This document shows positions 1-7,458 of a stretch of 7,525 bases of DNA, one piece after another. The stretch is from CAYVLI01 sp964452105 [NCBI: uncultured Nitrospinota bacterium] (GTDB lineage Bacteria > JAUXIQ01): NCBI GenBank assembly GCA_964452105.1, contig CAYVLI010000111.1, forward strand, positions 1 to 7,525, in the 5' to 3' direction. Made by a program: the position numbers and the translations under genes. The notes beneath the pieces are model-generated. The model made no database searches. It was not told the DNA's origin and saw only the letters and a program-made list of their open reading frames with translations. The number at the start of each line of letters is the position of its first letter. Within the stretch, counting starts at the first letter, position 1.

Positions 1-332
1 GTGCGATAGTTCATGCTGAACGAATTGTCCACGATAATGATGACGGCTTTGCCTTCCTTTACTCTTCCGGCGCCCCCCTCGGCATTGGTTACCAGCCGGG
101 GACCGGCCAGGAAAAAAGCGATTGAGGCGATGCTCAGGACGCGGAGGGCGAGCAGCAGTATCTGCTTGATGCGATGGTGGCGGGCCACCTTTTGGTGCGA
201 TTCCATGATGAGCGCAATGGAAGGGAACCTGCGAGGTTTCGCCTTGCGTCTGTTTATGAGATGAATGAGGACGGGTATGCTGGAGGCTGTGATGCCGTAA
301 AGAAAAAGCGGGTTTTGAAATATCAGCGCCAT
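1..332 (-). CDS. BatA-like two-anchor membrane protein, N-terminal fragment (start of VWA domain)
   Basis: Partial gene: the first 110 residues, cut by the left edge of the window with no stop. The protein starts MALIFQNPLFLYG and has a hydrophobic helix at about residues 8-27, a basic segment (HLINRRKAKPRRF) at 24-36, and a second helix at about 56-78. Two helices separated by a short basic cytosolic loop is the layout of the BatA/aerotolerance-regulator N-terminal domain (PF07584, TIGR02226 two-anchor). Immediately after comes a beta strand ending in DNSFSM at 102-107, which reads as the DxSxS MIDAS motif that opens a VWA domain. Relatives with this head are often 600-1000 residues, so most of the protein lies outside. 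The start ATG is 11 bases after the DUF58 stop, with an AGTAGG-like ribosome site six bases upstream. It is expected to be an inner-membrane, metal-binding partner of the MoxR/DUF58 pair. The exact subfamily (BatA, BatB or a longer two-anchor protein) cannot be decided from this fragment. Confidence 0.88.
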   Translation of the reverse strand, partial: MALIFQNPLFLYGITASSIPVLIHLINRRKAKPRRFPSIALIMESHQKVARHHRIKQILLLALRVLSIASIAFFLAGPRLVTNAEGGAGRVKEGKAVIIIVDNSFSMNYR

Positions 333-343
333 TATTAACCTAC

Positions 344-1258
344 TCAGTTCCTTTTTCTGGCTACGCCCCTGGTGGACAGGTATTTCGACAGGGCCAGCCC
401 CGGAGGCGTCGAGGTATTGAGCAGCCGATGTTCCAGCAAGGCTGACCTGCAAAGATGGCTGCAGTGTTCGAGGAAGGCATTCATCCTTCGCCTGTACTCT
501 TTCCTTATAGCCAGTGGATCGGCCATGACCCTTGTATCCTGCTCCATGTCCTCGAAAATGGTGAGGCCGGTGAAGGGAAAATCAAGCTCCTCCTTGTCCA
601 GCACCTGGAACACGATGATTTCGTTTTTCCTGTGCTTGAGCTGCTTGATGCTCGTTATTATTTCCTCACATTGATCCAGCAGGTCGGATATTAAAATCAC
701 CAGTCCGCGCCGGGGCGCCATGCCCCGCACCGTTGACATCAGATTCGCGCTGGAAACCCGCCCTTGGGGCCGAGAACGGGATAAAGCGTTATCTATATGC
801 TTCAGATAGGAGAGACGCATCATGGGCGGCAGAGCCGCTCTCACCTCATCATTGAATACGACCATGCCCACTGCGTCCCGCTGCCTGAGCAGAAGATAAC
901 TCAGGGATGCGGCGAGATAGCAGGCATACTCCCACTTTGTGCTTTCCCCTGAGCCGTAATCCATGGAGGCGCTGGCGTCTATTATGATGAGCCCCTTGAG
1001 GTCGGTCTCCTCCTCGTATTCCTTGATGAGATACCTGTCCGATTTGCCGTAGGCCTTCCAGTCTATATGCCTGATGTCATCCCCGTGGGAGTATTTCCGA
1101 TGCTCGGCGAACTCCACGCTGTAGCCACGAAAAGTGCTGTCGTGCAACCCTGAGAGCACACCTTCCACCACCTGCCTGGATTTGAGGCTTGCCTTCCCCA
1201 ATCCAGACAGGATTTCGGGGCGAAAATATTTCAAACTACGTCCATCCACAAATTGCAC
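344..1258 (-). CDS. DUF58 family protein with VWA/MIDAS domain
   Basis: Complete gene of 304 residues, a normal length for the short, soluble DUF58 proteins encoded next to MoxR ATPases. The family signature runs from about residue 44 to 86: GYSVEFAEHRKYSHGDDIR, then HIDWKAYGKSDRYLIKEY and the EEETD stretch. It is followed by a buried strand and IDASASM (MIDAS Asp94, Ser96, Ser98), with a further acidic loop ISDLLD around Asp192. This is a VWA-type Rossmann fold expected to bind a divalent metal. There is no signal peptide or transmembrane helix, so it should act in the cytoplasm, probably as the adaptor or substrate-recognition partner of the MoxR ATPase encoded five bases upstream. The start is a GTG (1258-1256) without a strong ribosome site, which suggests translational coupling. 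A second in-frame GTG at 1249 has AGGTG six bases before it and would give a 301-residue product; the sequence does not decide between them. Family assignment is firm; the molecular substrate is unknown. Confidence 0.95.
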   Translation of the reverse strand: MQFVDGRSLKYFRPEILSGLGKASLKSRQVVEGVLSGLHDSTFRGYSVEFAEHRKYSHGDDIRHIDWKAYGKSDRYLIKEYEEETDLKGLIIIDASASMDYGSGESTKWEYACYLAASLSYLLLRQRDAVGMVVFNDEVRAALPPMMRLSYLKHIDNALSRSRPQGRVSSANLMSTVRGMAPRRGLVILISDLLDQCEEIITSIKQLKHRKNEIIVFQVLDKEELDFPFTGLTIFEDMEQDTRVMADPLAIRKEYRRRMNAFLEHCSHLCRSALLEHRLLNTSTPPGLALSKYLSTRGVARKRN

Positions 1259-1263
1259 CTGTG

Positions 1264-2295
1264 CTATGTTACCGTCTCTCTAATTTCCCTGCGGTTCTTC
1301 GCTTTCAGCAGACGATCTATTATATCCAGCGAAATTATGCCTTCGGCTTCCGCGTTGAAATTTGTGAGAACTCGATGCCTGAGGACCGGCTTGGCCAGCG
1401 CCGTAACGTCTTCGACGCTCACTGTGTAGCGGCCGTGAAGCAGCGCCCTCGCTTTTCCTCCCAGTACCAGGTACTGAGAGGCCCTGGGCCCCGCCCCCCA
1501 GGCCACCCACTTTTTTATAAATTCCGGCGCGGCGGGATGGCCGGGCCTGGTGCTCTGAACGAGGTTTACCGCGTAGTTCACCACCTCCTCCGAAACGGGC
1601 ACGCGCCTCACCAGATTCTGAAACTTGAGGATGGAGGAGATATCCAGCACTTTGTTCAGCTCCGGCTGATAATCTGCGGTGGTTCTGGTGACTATGTCCA
1701 CTTCTTCGCTCTGAGCGGGATAGTTAACCTCTATGTTAAACATGAACCTGTCCAGTTGCGCTTCCGGCAGCGGATATGTCCCCTCCTGTTCTATGGGGTT
1801 CTGAGTGGCCAGCACGAAGAAGGGGAGAGCAAGGTCATAAGTACGCCCGCCAGCGGTCACCCTGTACTCTTGCATGGATTGGAGCAGGGCCGCCTGCGTC
1901 TTGGGTGGAGTTCGGTTTATTTCATCAGCTAAAAGGATATTGCAGAATATGGGACCCTTCATGAATACAAATTCTCTTCTGCGAGAAACGGGGTCCTCCT
2001 GCAGTATTTCCGTTCCGGTGATGTCGGAGGGCATCAGGTCCGGAGTGAACTGGATTCTGTTGAAAGTGAGGTGCAGCACTTCGGCCAGCGTCCTTATCAA
2101 CAGTGTTTTGGCCAGGCCCGGTACTCCCACGAGCAGGCAGTGCCCCCTCGAGAATAGCGCCGTCAACAGTTCATCGATGACTATCTGCTGACCTATTATG
2201 ACCTTTCTTATCTCCTCCTCCACTTCCCGACGTTTTTCGGCTGCAAGCCGGGCCAATTCGAGGTCGTCGCTCGTTAACTGTTCTACATTACTCAT
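1264..2295 (-). CDS. MoxR family AAA+ ATPase
   Basis: Complete gene of 343 residues, typical for MoxR. Motifs in order: Walker A GVPGLAKT at 57-64; the MoxR-specific [16 protein letters not shown] at 83-98; Walker B LLADEINR at 121-128 with catalytic Glu125; sensor 1 ATQNP at 163-167; an LPEAQLDRF box at 176-184 carrying the likely arginine finger Arg183; and the sensor 2 region GPRASQYL at 269-276 with Arg271. All ATPase residues are present, so it should be an active cytosolic hexameric ATPase that works with the neighbouring VWA proteins. The ATG at 2295 was chosen because AGGAG lies six bases upstream and the protein then starts [11 protein letters not shown]. It overlaps the peptidase stop by eight bases (ATGAGTAA). 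A GTG at 2334 would add 13 residues, but it lies deep in the upstream gene and lacks a comparable ribosome site. Known MoxR-VWA pairs include RavA-ViaA and the Bat system; the target here is not evident. Confidence 0.97.
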   Translation of the reverse strand: MSNVEQLTSDDLELARLAAEKRREVEEEIRKVIIGQQIVIDELLTALFSRGHCLLVGVPGLAKTLLIRTLAEVLHLTFNRIQFTPDLMPSDITGTEILQEDPVSRRREFVFMKGPIFCNILLADEINRTPPKTQAALLQSMQEYRVTAGGRTYDLALPFFVLATQNPIEQEGTYPLPEAQLDRFMFNIEVNYPAQSEEVDIVTRTTADYQPELNKVLDISSILKFQNLVRRVPVSEEVVNYAVNLVQSTRPGHPAAPEFIKKWVAWGAGPRASQYLVLGGKARALLHGRYTVSVEDVTALAKPVLRHRVLTNFNAEAEGIISLDIIDRLLKAKNRREIRETVT

Positions 2296-3973
2296 GGGAA
2301 TCTCCTGGATGTGTTTTATTAAGATTGTTCCCACCGTTTTCTCTCGAAAGCAATTTTCTCAGCACGGTTCCCTCCCTCTCCGCTTCATCGGCGATGCCCT
2401 GTGCCGACAATACCGCCTGCAGGCCGGCATGAAGCGATGGATCGAAAGGGTTTATGCTTATGGCTCTGGCGTAATAGCCTCGGGATAGCGCCAGCCTGTT
2501 CTGTCCTCTGTATATCTCGGCCAGGTTTTTATAAGTGGGGCCGAAGTCGGGGTAGAGCTCCTCGGCCGTCTTCAGTTTCTCCACTCCTTCATCAGTCGAT
2601 CCCATCTGTGCCAGGGAGCTACCCAGGCGATTAAGGATGACCGGGGAATAGGGGTTTTCCCCCAGAGCCCGCTTGTATTCCAGCGCCGCGGCGCTTATTC
2701 GGCCCCTATTTTTGAGCATGTCTCCCAGTCTGAGGTGGTTTCTGGACACCTCGGATTTTATCTCTCTTAAGTCCAGAGCATCGGGGGAATCGAAAGTTCC
2801 CTTGACCCTGTGCCGCAACACCTCGAGTCCCTCATTCCTTTCCAGTCGCATGGACTTTAAAAACGCCATCCAGTGATTCGTGAAATCATTGTGCGCCAGA
2901 CCCAGGGTCGATTCAATAACGTGCATGGCGTCCCGCCCGGGTTCTCGAGCCATGCGCAACAGGCTCCCCCTTACACCGCCGTCCCCGGCCTGGCTGGTGA
3001 TGAGAGCTATGGCCGTTTCGGCTTCCGCATAAGCGAGCTGGACCTCTTCCGCCGTCTTCAGCTTCACCAGGGACGGATACATCTCCTGGAAAGTTATGAG
3101 AGAATGATTTTCGAGCGCACGCGCCAGGAGGGCCTGCGGAACCGGGTCGAGCCTGAACTCATTATCGCTGCGCCAAACTTTCTCATAGTATTTGGCCGCC
3201 CCTTCGTGAAACCACACGGGGGCGTTATCGGCGCTCAACATTACTATGACATAGTGCATATATTCATGGACCAGGGTGTCCAGCCAGGCGTATCCCCTCA
3301 CCAGTACTCTGGGCGAGATAAGCATTATTTTATTGAATTTGCATATCCCCACTGCGCCGGAGACTTCTATGTCCCTCCGGGTCAGGCTCGAAGCGAGGTG
3401 AAAGCTTTCCGTGTCCGGGTAAACTTCGATTCTCAATGGTTTCATGGGCCGGTAGCCCAGTCTCTTTCCGATAGCGCCCAGCGCCTCGGCCATGGTCTCT
3501 TTGATGTAGGGTATGAGGATGGAATCCTTCGCCGCGTCCAGAGATATAAGCAGGTTTCCCTCTTCGAAAGTAGTGAGTGATTCCGATGCTCTGAGCGTGC
3601 GGTTTATCATCTCCCAGAGGTAAGCTGCGTGAGGGTCTTCACCGGAGCGCTCCGAGACCCCGGCCAGCGTCTCTCTCGCTCTGGCATAATCCCCTTTGTA
3701 GAAGAGGACTTTGGCCATAAGGTATCTGTACCGGGGGTTATCGGAATCCCGCTCCATCAGGTCTCTCGCGATCGCAGCGGCCCGTTCCACGTCCCAGGCT
3801 TCTATGCTCTTGAGTCCCTGCTTGTAAGAAGCTTCCAAACTTTCGGCGCTGCCATCCGCTGCGGCCAGGCTGCTAAGCAGAATGAAGAACACCGCAACGG
3901 CTGTGCTCAGGAACCTGACGCCTTTACCTGGACAGGTCTCTGAAATATTTTTTGACTTCTTCTTTGTATTCAC
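2288..3973 (-). CDS. Exported TPR protein with HExxH zinc-metallopeptidase domain (peptidase-MA-like)
   Basis: Complete gene of 561 residues. A lysine-rich start and a hydrophobic core (about 21-36) ending LAAAD give a good signal peptide with an AxA-type cleavage site after Ala39; uncleaved anchoring is also possible. Two TPR-like helical hairpins occupy about 46-108. The central domain (about 150-380) contains HEYMH at 236-240 and, 17 residues on, WFHEG with Glu257 as the likely third zinc ligand. This is the gluzincin layout of the peptidase MA-like family, in which a WFxEG motif follows the HExxH helix. Three clearer TPRs fill about 411-526, including [19 protein letters not shown] and a third copy ending in INPFDPS. 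A periplasmic or membrane-attached protease, or a peptide-binding protein, is expected. The GTG start at 3973 has AAGGAAGG eight bases upstream, and no other ATG, GTG or TTG preserves the signal peptide. It overlaps the upstream gene by 50 bases and MoxR by eight, so it is an integral operon member. The substrate is unknown. Confidence 0.88.
   Translation of the reverse strand: MNTKKKSKNISETCPGKGVRFLSTAVAVFFILLSSLAAADGSAESLEASYKQGLKSIEAWDVERAAAIARDLMERDSDNPRYRYLMAKVLFYKGDYARARETLAGVSERSGEDPHAAYLWEMINRTLRASESLTTFEEGNLLISLDAAKDSILIPYIKETMAEALGAIGKRLGYRPMKPLRIEVYPDTESFHLASSLTRRDIEVSGAVGICKFNKIMLISPRVLVRGYAWLDTLVHEYMHYVIVMLSADNAPVWFHEGAAKYYEKVWRSDNEFRLDPVPQALLARALENHSLITFQEMYPSLVKLKTAEEVQLAYAEAETAIALITSQAGDGGVRGSLLRMAREPGRDAMHVIESTLGLAHNDFTNHWMAFLKSMRLERNEGLEVLRHRVKGTFDSPDALDLREIKSEVSRNHLRLGDMLKNRGRISAAALEYKRALGENPYSPVILNRLGSSLAQMGSTDEGVEKLKTAEELYPDFGPTYKNLAEIYRGQNRLALSRGYYARAISINPFDPSLHAGLQAVLSAQGIADEAEREGTVLRKLLSRENGGNNLNKTHPGDSHE
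2302..2306 (-). promoter_or_regulatory. Shine-Dalgarno site of the MoxR gene
   Basis: AGGAG, six bases before the ATG at 2295. It lies inside the last codons of the peptidase gene and decides the MoxR start in favour of the ATG over the upstream GTG at 2334. Confidence 0.75.
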
Positions 3974-6900
3974 CGGGGTAACCTTCCTTCAAAGCTTCGA
4001 GAACCTCTTCCCTCAGCAGCCTGGGAACCTGATACTCCTCCCTGGAGGGGATTTTGAAAGGTCTGAGGCTTTGTCCAAAACGCCCGCCTTCGGAATTGCC
4101 CATCCCGGGCAGGAAACCGAAGGGGAGTTGAAAGGGTGCATTTTGCCCCATTAGAAGCGGCATGGGCAACCCTTTCATGGAGGCGGACGCATTGAGCCGA
4201 TTCATGGCTTCTTTCAGTTGATCCATCGTCTTCTGCAGCAGGTAAAGAGCCTCCCTCTCCGAGGGCAATGCTGTTTCGGTACTATCATTGTAAAGCCCGC
4301 CCGCGGCCTGGTTCATTCGAGATTCCGCCTCCCACATGTTATCGGCTATCTCGGGAAGCAAAGCCGGCAGAAGGCTGGAAAGCTTCTGGAGAAAAGAGGC
4401 GAGCCGACCGGTGTCCTCGCGGAGATTATTCTGTTTCAAGGAGAGCTCCTTGAGCGTCAGCCTTTCCTCATCGGTGAAGCGCTGGGGACCCGAGCTAAGG
4501 TTTTCAAGCTCGCGCGACAGCCTGCTCAGGATGTCCATGTGCCGCCGTAGATACCCGGTCTGTCTCCCAATTACATTTCTTTCCGAGGCGCTGCTCGAAG
4601 AGCGCCCGGCCAGACCTTTAATATCCGAGATGAATCCCTTGAGCGCTTCCGAAAGGCCAGAAGCTTCTCCCCGACTCAAAGAGACGGCTCTCTTGCTTAT
4701 CCGCCGTTTCAGCAGACCGTATTCCAGATATTCTTTCTCACCTGCTCGACCCCTTTTCAGGCTTTCTTTTAACCTCTGTTCGATGGTCTTTAAAAGCTGG
4801 CTTAGCTCCCGCTGCAGGGAATCCACGACCTCATCCCGCTTTTCGAGTTGAAGCCTGCGTAGCCGCTCCGTCATGTTCTTGTGTGTTGATTCCGTAGCGC
4901 CCAGGATTCTTTTTTGTTCCTCTATCATCCTGTAAAGCTCGTCCGTAACGGTGCGCGTGGACTCGTTAAATTGCTGGAACCTCCCGCTCGCCATCGAAGA
5001 CATCTCCTGCAGCATGGCCATAAGGTTCGAGAGACTGTTCATTAAGCCTTTGGCCAATTCCATGGCTTTCCCAAGGTCGCCCTGTTTAAGAGCTTCCCGG
5101 ATTTCCTTCATCAGTTCCTGGAGGTTGGCGAGGTCCAGCGATTGCATGGATTCAGAATTCAGGAATTCCTCCGGAGGCGCCTGGGCAAGCTCCGATAGTT
5201 TCTCCATAAACTTTGCCAGCATGTCCTGAATCCTGTTCAACTGATCCATGACCCGGTTCGCCGCTTCCTGGTCCCCCGTTTCCATCAATCGCTTGAGCAT
5301 ATCCATCAGGCCGCCTTGCTCCTTGAGCATATCCGAGGAGAGACCGGCGAGGTCGGCGGTTTTGGATTCCTTGCCTGCGCTCTCCGCCAGCAGTACAGCC
5401 TGTTCGAGACCGCTGGTGGTGCTCTCTTCGAGCTTTAAAAGCTTTCCTTCTTTCTCTTTATTTCCTCCGCTTATCATGCTCTCCAGAGCTTGCATCGACT
5501 TTTCTATGGTGGTGTTTGTTAGGTAGTGGAGGTTTTTTCTCAGGGCCTGGAGGTCGAAATAGGTCAGATAGCTGGACAGCGGGTCCATGGTCATATCCGC
5601 TATGAGCGCGTCCACCTCTTCGATAATTTCCGACAACCTCCCCTGATACTCGTGTTTTTCTTCGATGGCACCTATGAAGGTTTTTCTTGCAGCATTCTTA
5701 TCATTGGTACCGCGAGTGAGAGACAATCCGTCCTGAAGCTCTAACTGGTCTGCCAGGAGCCATAAGAGGTCTTCAGTGATAGAGGCGAGCCTGGCCTGGA
5801 CCCTCCTGTGCTCCTCTTCTCTACCGCGGATTTCGACGGTGTAGGTCTTTGATACACTCCTGTGGGGGCCGGAAATTGTATCGTTGTCCTGTGCTTCCAG
5901 GTAGTAGCTGATAACACTGCTGTGCGAGAACTCCGGTCCCCTGAGCTGCCAGATGTACTGGCCGCTGAGCAAAGACGCCTCTTTTTCTTTACCCGTTATT
6001 TTTATGCTCTTTTGCTCTCCTCCTTCCCAGGAATATTTCAAATGGATGGAACTGACGCCGAAATCATCCCTCCCCACATAGGTTATGGGCAAATCTTCCC
6101 CCTCGTTCATTTCCATATTCTGAGAAGGCGAGGCGATTTCCACCTGGGGGGGACGGTCGGGGATAATCTCAATCTTGTAGTTGATGGGATGAGGGTCGGA
6201 AAAACCCAGGCTGTCCTCAAGCCGGAAGTGATAGCTCTCAGGGGAAAGCAGAGCCATTCGTCCCTGCCAGATGCCGTCTTCCTTCTCTTTAAGAGGAATC
6301 TGTTCTTTATCTTTGAACATGAGGGCCGCCTCTACTATGTCTCTGGTGGGCGATACGGTGAAGGTCGCTTCTGTGCCCGGGTAGGCGGTGATATTACCGC
6401 TGTCTTTCTGTTTTGACGTTTCCAGACCGGTATAAGATGGCGGGATCAGCCTGACATTTAACTCCCGGAGCATGGGCGGCTCTATCACGGTCAGCACGAA
6501 GGGATTGGATTTGGAGAATCTCGACCGGATGAAGTAGGTTATAGTTTCCGGAATCTCTTTAAGCTCAAATTCATACGAGCCATCTTTTACGAGGGTCATT
6601 TTATGACGAACCTGCGCTCCATCCTGCCCGATTACCAGCCAGGTGTCTGATAGAACCGGCCGGGAATATTCCACCTTTATGGATACATCGCTCCCTTTAA
6701 GCACGGTGGTGTTCCCCGGTTCGACGCTTATGGCCATCCGGCCGTATTCAACGGCATCATCGGGATGCAGCAGCATATTATTGACGGAATAACGTATATA
6801 GCCGGGGTTAAAGAAGGCCATGATAGCGGCAGCTGCAATCAGAATCAGAAGACGAGCCAGACCGGGCAGGAGCGGACGTTGCTTGAGGAGGGGTATCAGG

Positions 6901-7322
6901 TCGATTTGCCTTAAACGGTGTGCGGTCTGCTCGATGAGAGCCGTAGCCAGCCTCTTTGAGATGCCATGGGCTCTGCTGACGGGGTGGAATTGCCTGTAAA
7001 TCTGTATCGAGTTGATGAGGTCATCACCTAACTCGGGGATCCCTTCCTGAATGGTCTGGGCAACCCTCTCGAGTGCCTCTCTCCTGATTAAGGGATATAC
7101 GGCAAGACCTATAGATAGTCCCAGGGCAGAGAAAGAAAAGACCACGTAGAGCAGGGGCAGCCAGGGATGCTGCAAGCCCAGCAACTTTACCGCCGCACCC
7201 CCCAGCAGCACGGCGATCAGTATCACAAAGAAGCCTGTAAGGCGGTCGGTCAAAAACCGAAGCCTTCTCTTCCTTTCGAAGGCGTTAAGTATTTTTTGTA
7301 TACTCTCGTACGATTCCTGCAT
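3924..7322 (-). CDS. Large membrane-anchored protein with Ig-like and coiled-coil regions (DUF4175/TIGR02302-like)
   Basis: Complete gene of 1132 residues, apparently first in the operon. Two transmembrane helices lie near 29-49 and 55-78. A cytosolic segment carrying the family-like motif GIPELGDDLINS (94-105) follows, then a third helix near 154-171. The chain then appears to be extracytoplasmic: three tandem beta-sandwich (Ig-like) modules at roughly 195-282, 283-388 and 390-499, each ending in a similar Y-rich strand and the first two followed by a PP; a long, charged, methionine-rich helical region from about 500 to 1045; a Gly/Pro/Met linker (about 1049-1078); and a C-terminal tail (about 1089-1132) with EEYQVPRLLREEVLEALKEG. 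This resembles the DUF4175/TIGR02302 proteins, which share N-terminal helices and a long, low-complexity outer region, although it is longer than their usual ~850 residues. The ATG at 7322 was chosen; a GTG at 7379 would add 19 basic residues. The ribosome site is weak. It may be an envelope scaffold for the MoxR system, but no biochemical function is known. Confidence 0.82.
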   Translation of the reverse strand: MQESYESIQKILNAFERKRRLRFLTDRLTGFFVILIAVLLGGAAVKLLGLQHPWLPLLYVVFSFSALGLSIGLAVYPLIRREALERVAQTIQEGIPELGDDLINSIQIYRQFHPVSRAHGISKRLATALIEQTAHRLRQIDLIPLLKQRPLLPGLARLLILIAAAAIMAFFNPGYIRYSVNNMLLHPDDAVEYGRMAISVEPGNTTVLKGSDVSIKVEYSRPVLSDTWLVIGQDGAQVRHKMTLVKDGSYEFELKEIPETITYFIRSRFSKSNPFVLTVIEPPMLRELNVRLIPPSYTGLETSKQKDSGNITAYPGTEATFTVSPTRDIVEAALMFKDKEQIPLKEKEDGIWQGRMALLSPESYHFRLEDSLGFSDPHPINYKIEIIPDRPPQVEIASPSQNMEMNEGEDLPITYVGRDDFGVSSIHLKYSWEGGEQKSIKITGKEKEASLLSGQYIWQLRGPEFSHSSVISYYLEAQDNDTISGPHRSVSKTYTVEIRGREEEHRRVQARLASITEDLLWLLADQLELQDGLSLTRGTNDKNAARKTFIGAIEEKHEYQGRLSEIIEEVDALIADMTMDPLSSYLTYFDLQALRKNLHYLTNTTIEKSMQALESMISGGNKEKEGKLLKLEESTTSGLEQAVLLAESAGKESKTADLAGLSSDMLKEQGGLMDMLKRLMETGDQEAANRVMDQLNRIQDMLAKFMEKLSELAQAPPEEFLNSESMQSLDLANLQELMKEIREALKQGDLGKAMELAKGLMNSLSNLMAMLQEMSSMASGRFQQFNESTRTVTDELYRMIEEQKRILGATESTHKNMTERLRRLQLEKRDEVVDSLQRELSQLLKTIEQRLKESLKRGRAGEKEYLEYGLLKRRISKRAVSLSRGEASGLSEALKGFISDIKGLAGRSSSSASERNVIGRQTGYLRRHMDILSRLSRELENLSSGPQRFTDEERLTLKELSLKQNNLREDTGRLASFLQKLSSLLPALLPEIADNMWEAESRMNQAAGGLYNDSTETALPSEREALYLLQKTMDQLKEAMNRLNASASMKGLPMPLLMGQNAPFQLPFGFLPGMGNSEGGRFGQSLRPFKIPSREEYQVPRLLREEVLEALKEGYPGEYKEEVKKYFRDLSR
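3982..3989 (-). promoter_or_regulatory. Shine-Dalgarno site of the TPR metallopeptidase gene
   Basis: AAGGAAGG, eight bases before the GTG at 3973 and just after an in-frame TGA at 3991-3989. It lies inside the coding sequence of the preceding gene, which supports the unusual 50-base gene overlap. Confidence 0.65.
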
Positions 7323-7407
7323 GACCAAAGTTTTTATCACCCGGCGGCTACAACGGTCAACATGGATAGTTAGACGCACAAACCATCTAAAGTATCACTG
7401 TCAGGTG

Positions 7408-7424
7408 TATAAAATAGATTTATA
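7408..7424. repeat. Short perfect inverted repeat in the upstream region
   Basis: TATAAA and TTTATA arms of six bases flank a five-base spacer (ATAGA). It lies 86 bases before the start of the first operon gene. It could be a binding site for a dimeric regulator or simply a product of A+T-rich sequence; each arm also looks like a -10 hexamer. Confidence 0.35.
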
Positions 7425-7458
7425 ACGCCGTCGCCCTGAATCAGAGGGATAAGAAAAA

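Noticed and set aside
13-264. An 83-codon plus-strand frame at the left edge
   Set aside because: It is antisense to the BatA-like N-terminus, whose two helices and MIDAS motif are clearly the coding reading.
1189-1932. A 247-codon open frame on the plus strand opposite MoxR and the start of DUF58
   Set aside because: It is exactly antisense to strongly conserved MoxR motifs, its protein has no recognisable domain and is rich in Arg, Gly and His as expected from a reversed frame, and there is no operon context for it.
2296-2334. Upstream GTG start giving MoxR 13 extra residues
   Set aside because: The extension lies in the end of the peptidase gene and lacks a good ribosome site, while AGGAG is placed ideally for the ATG at 2295.
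2873-3580. A 235-codon plus-strand frame opposite the metallopeptidase domain
   Set aside because: It is antisense to the HExxH region, has no known motif or convincing ribosome site, and is explained as a shadow of the real gene.
5862-6416. A 184-codon plus-strand frame opposite the Ig-like modules
   Set aside because: It lies wholly within the large minus-strand gene, shows no domain, and has a composition typical of a reversed coding frame.
7323-7379. Upstream GTG start giving the large protein 19 extra residues (MRLTIHVDRCSRR and onwards)
   Set aside because: The added segment has no visible ribosome site and puts an Arg-rich stretch before an otherwise ordinary start. The ATG at 7322 is preferred, although its own ribosome site is weak, so this is not fully excluded.
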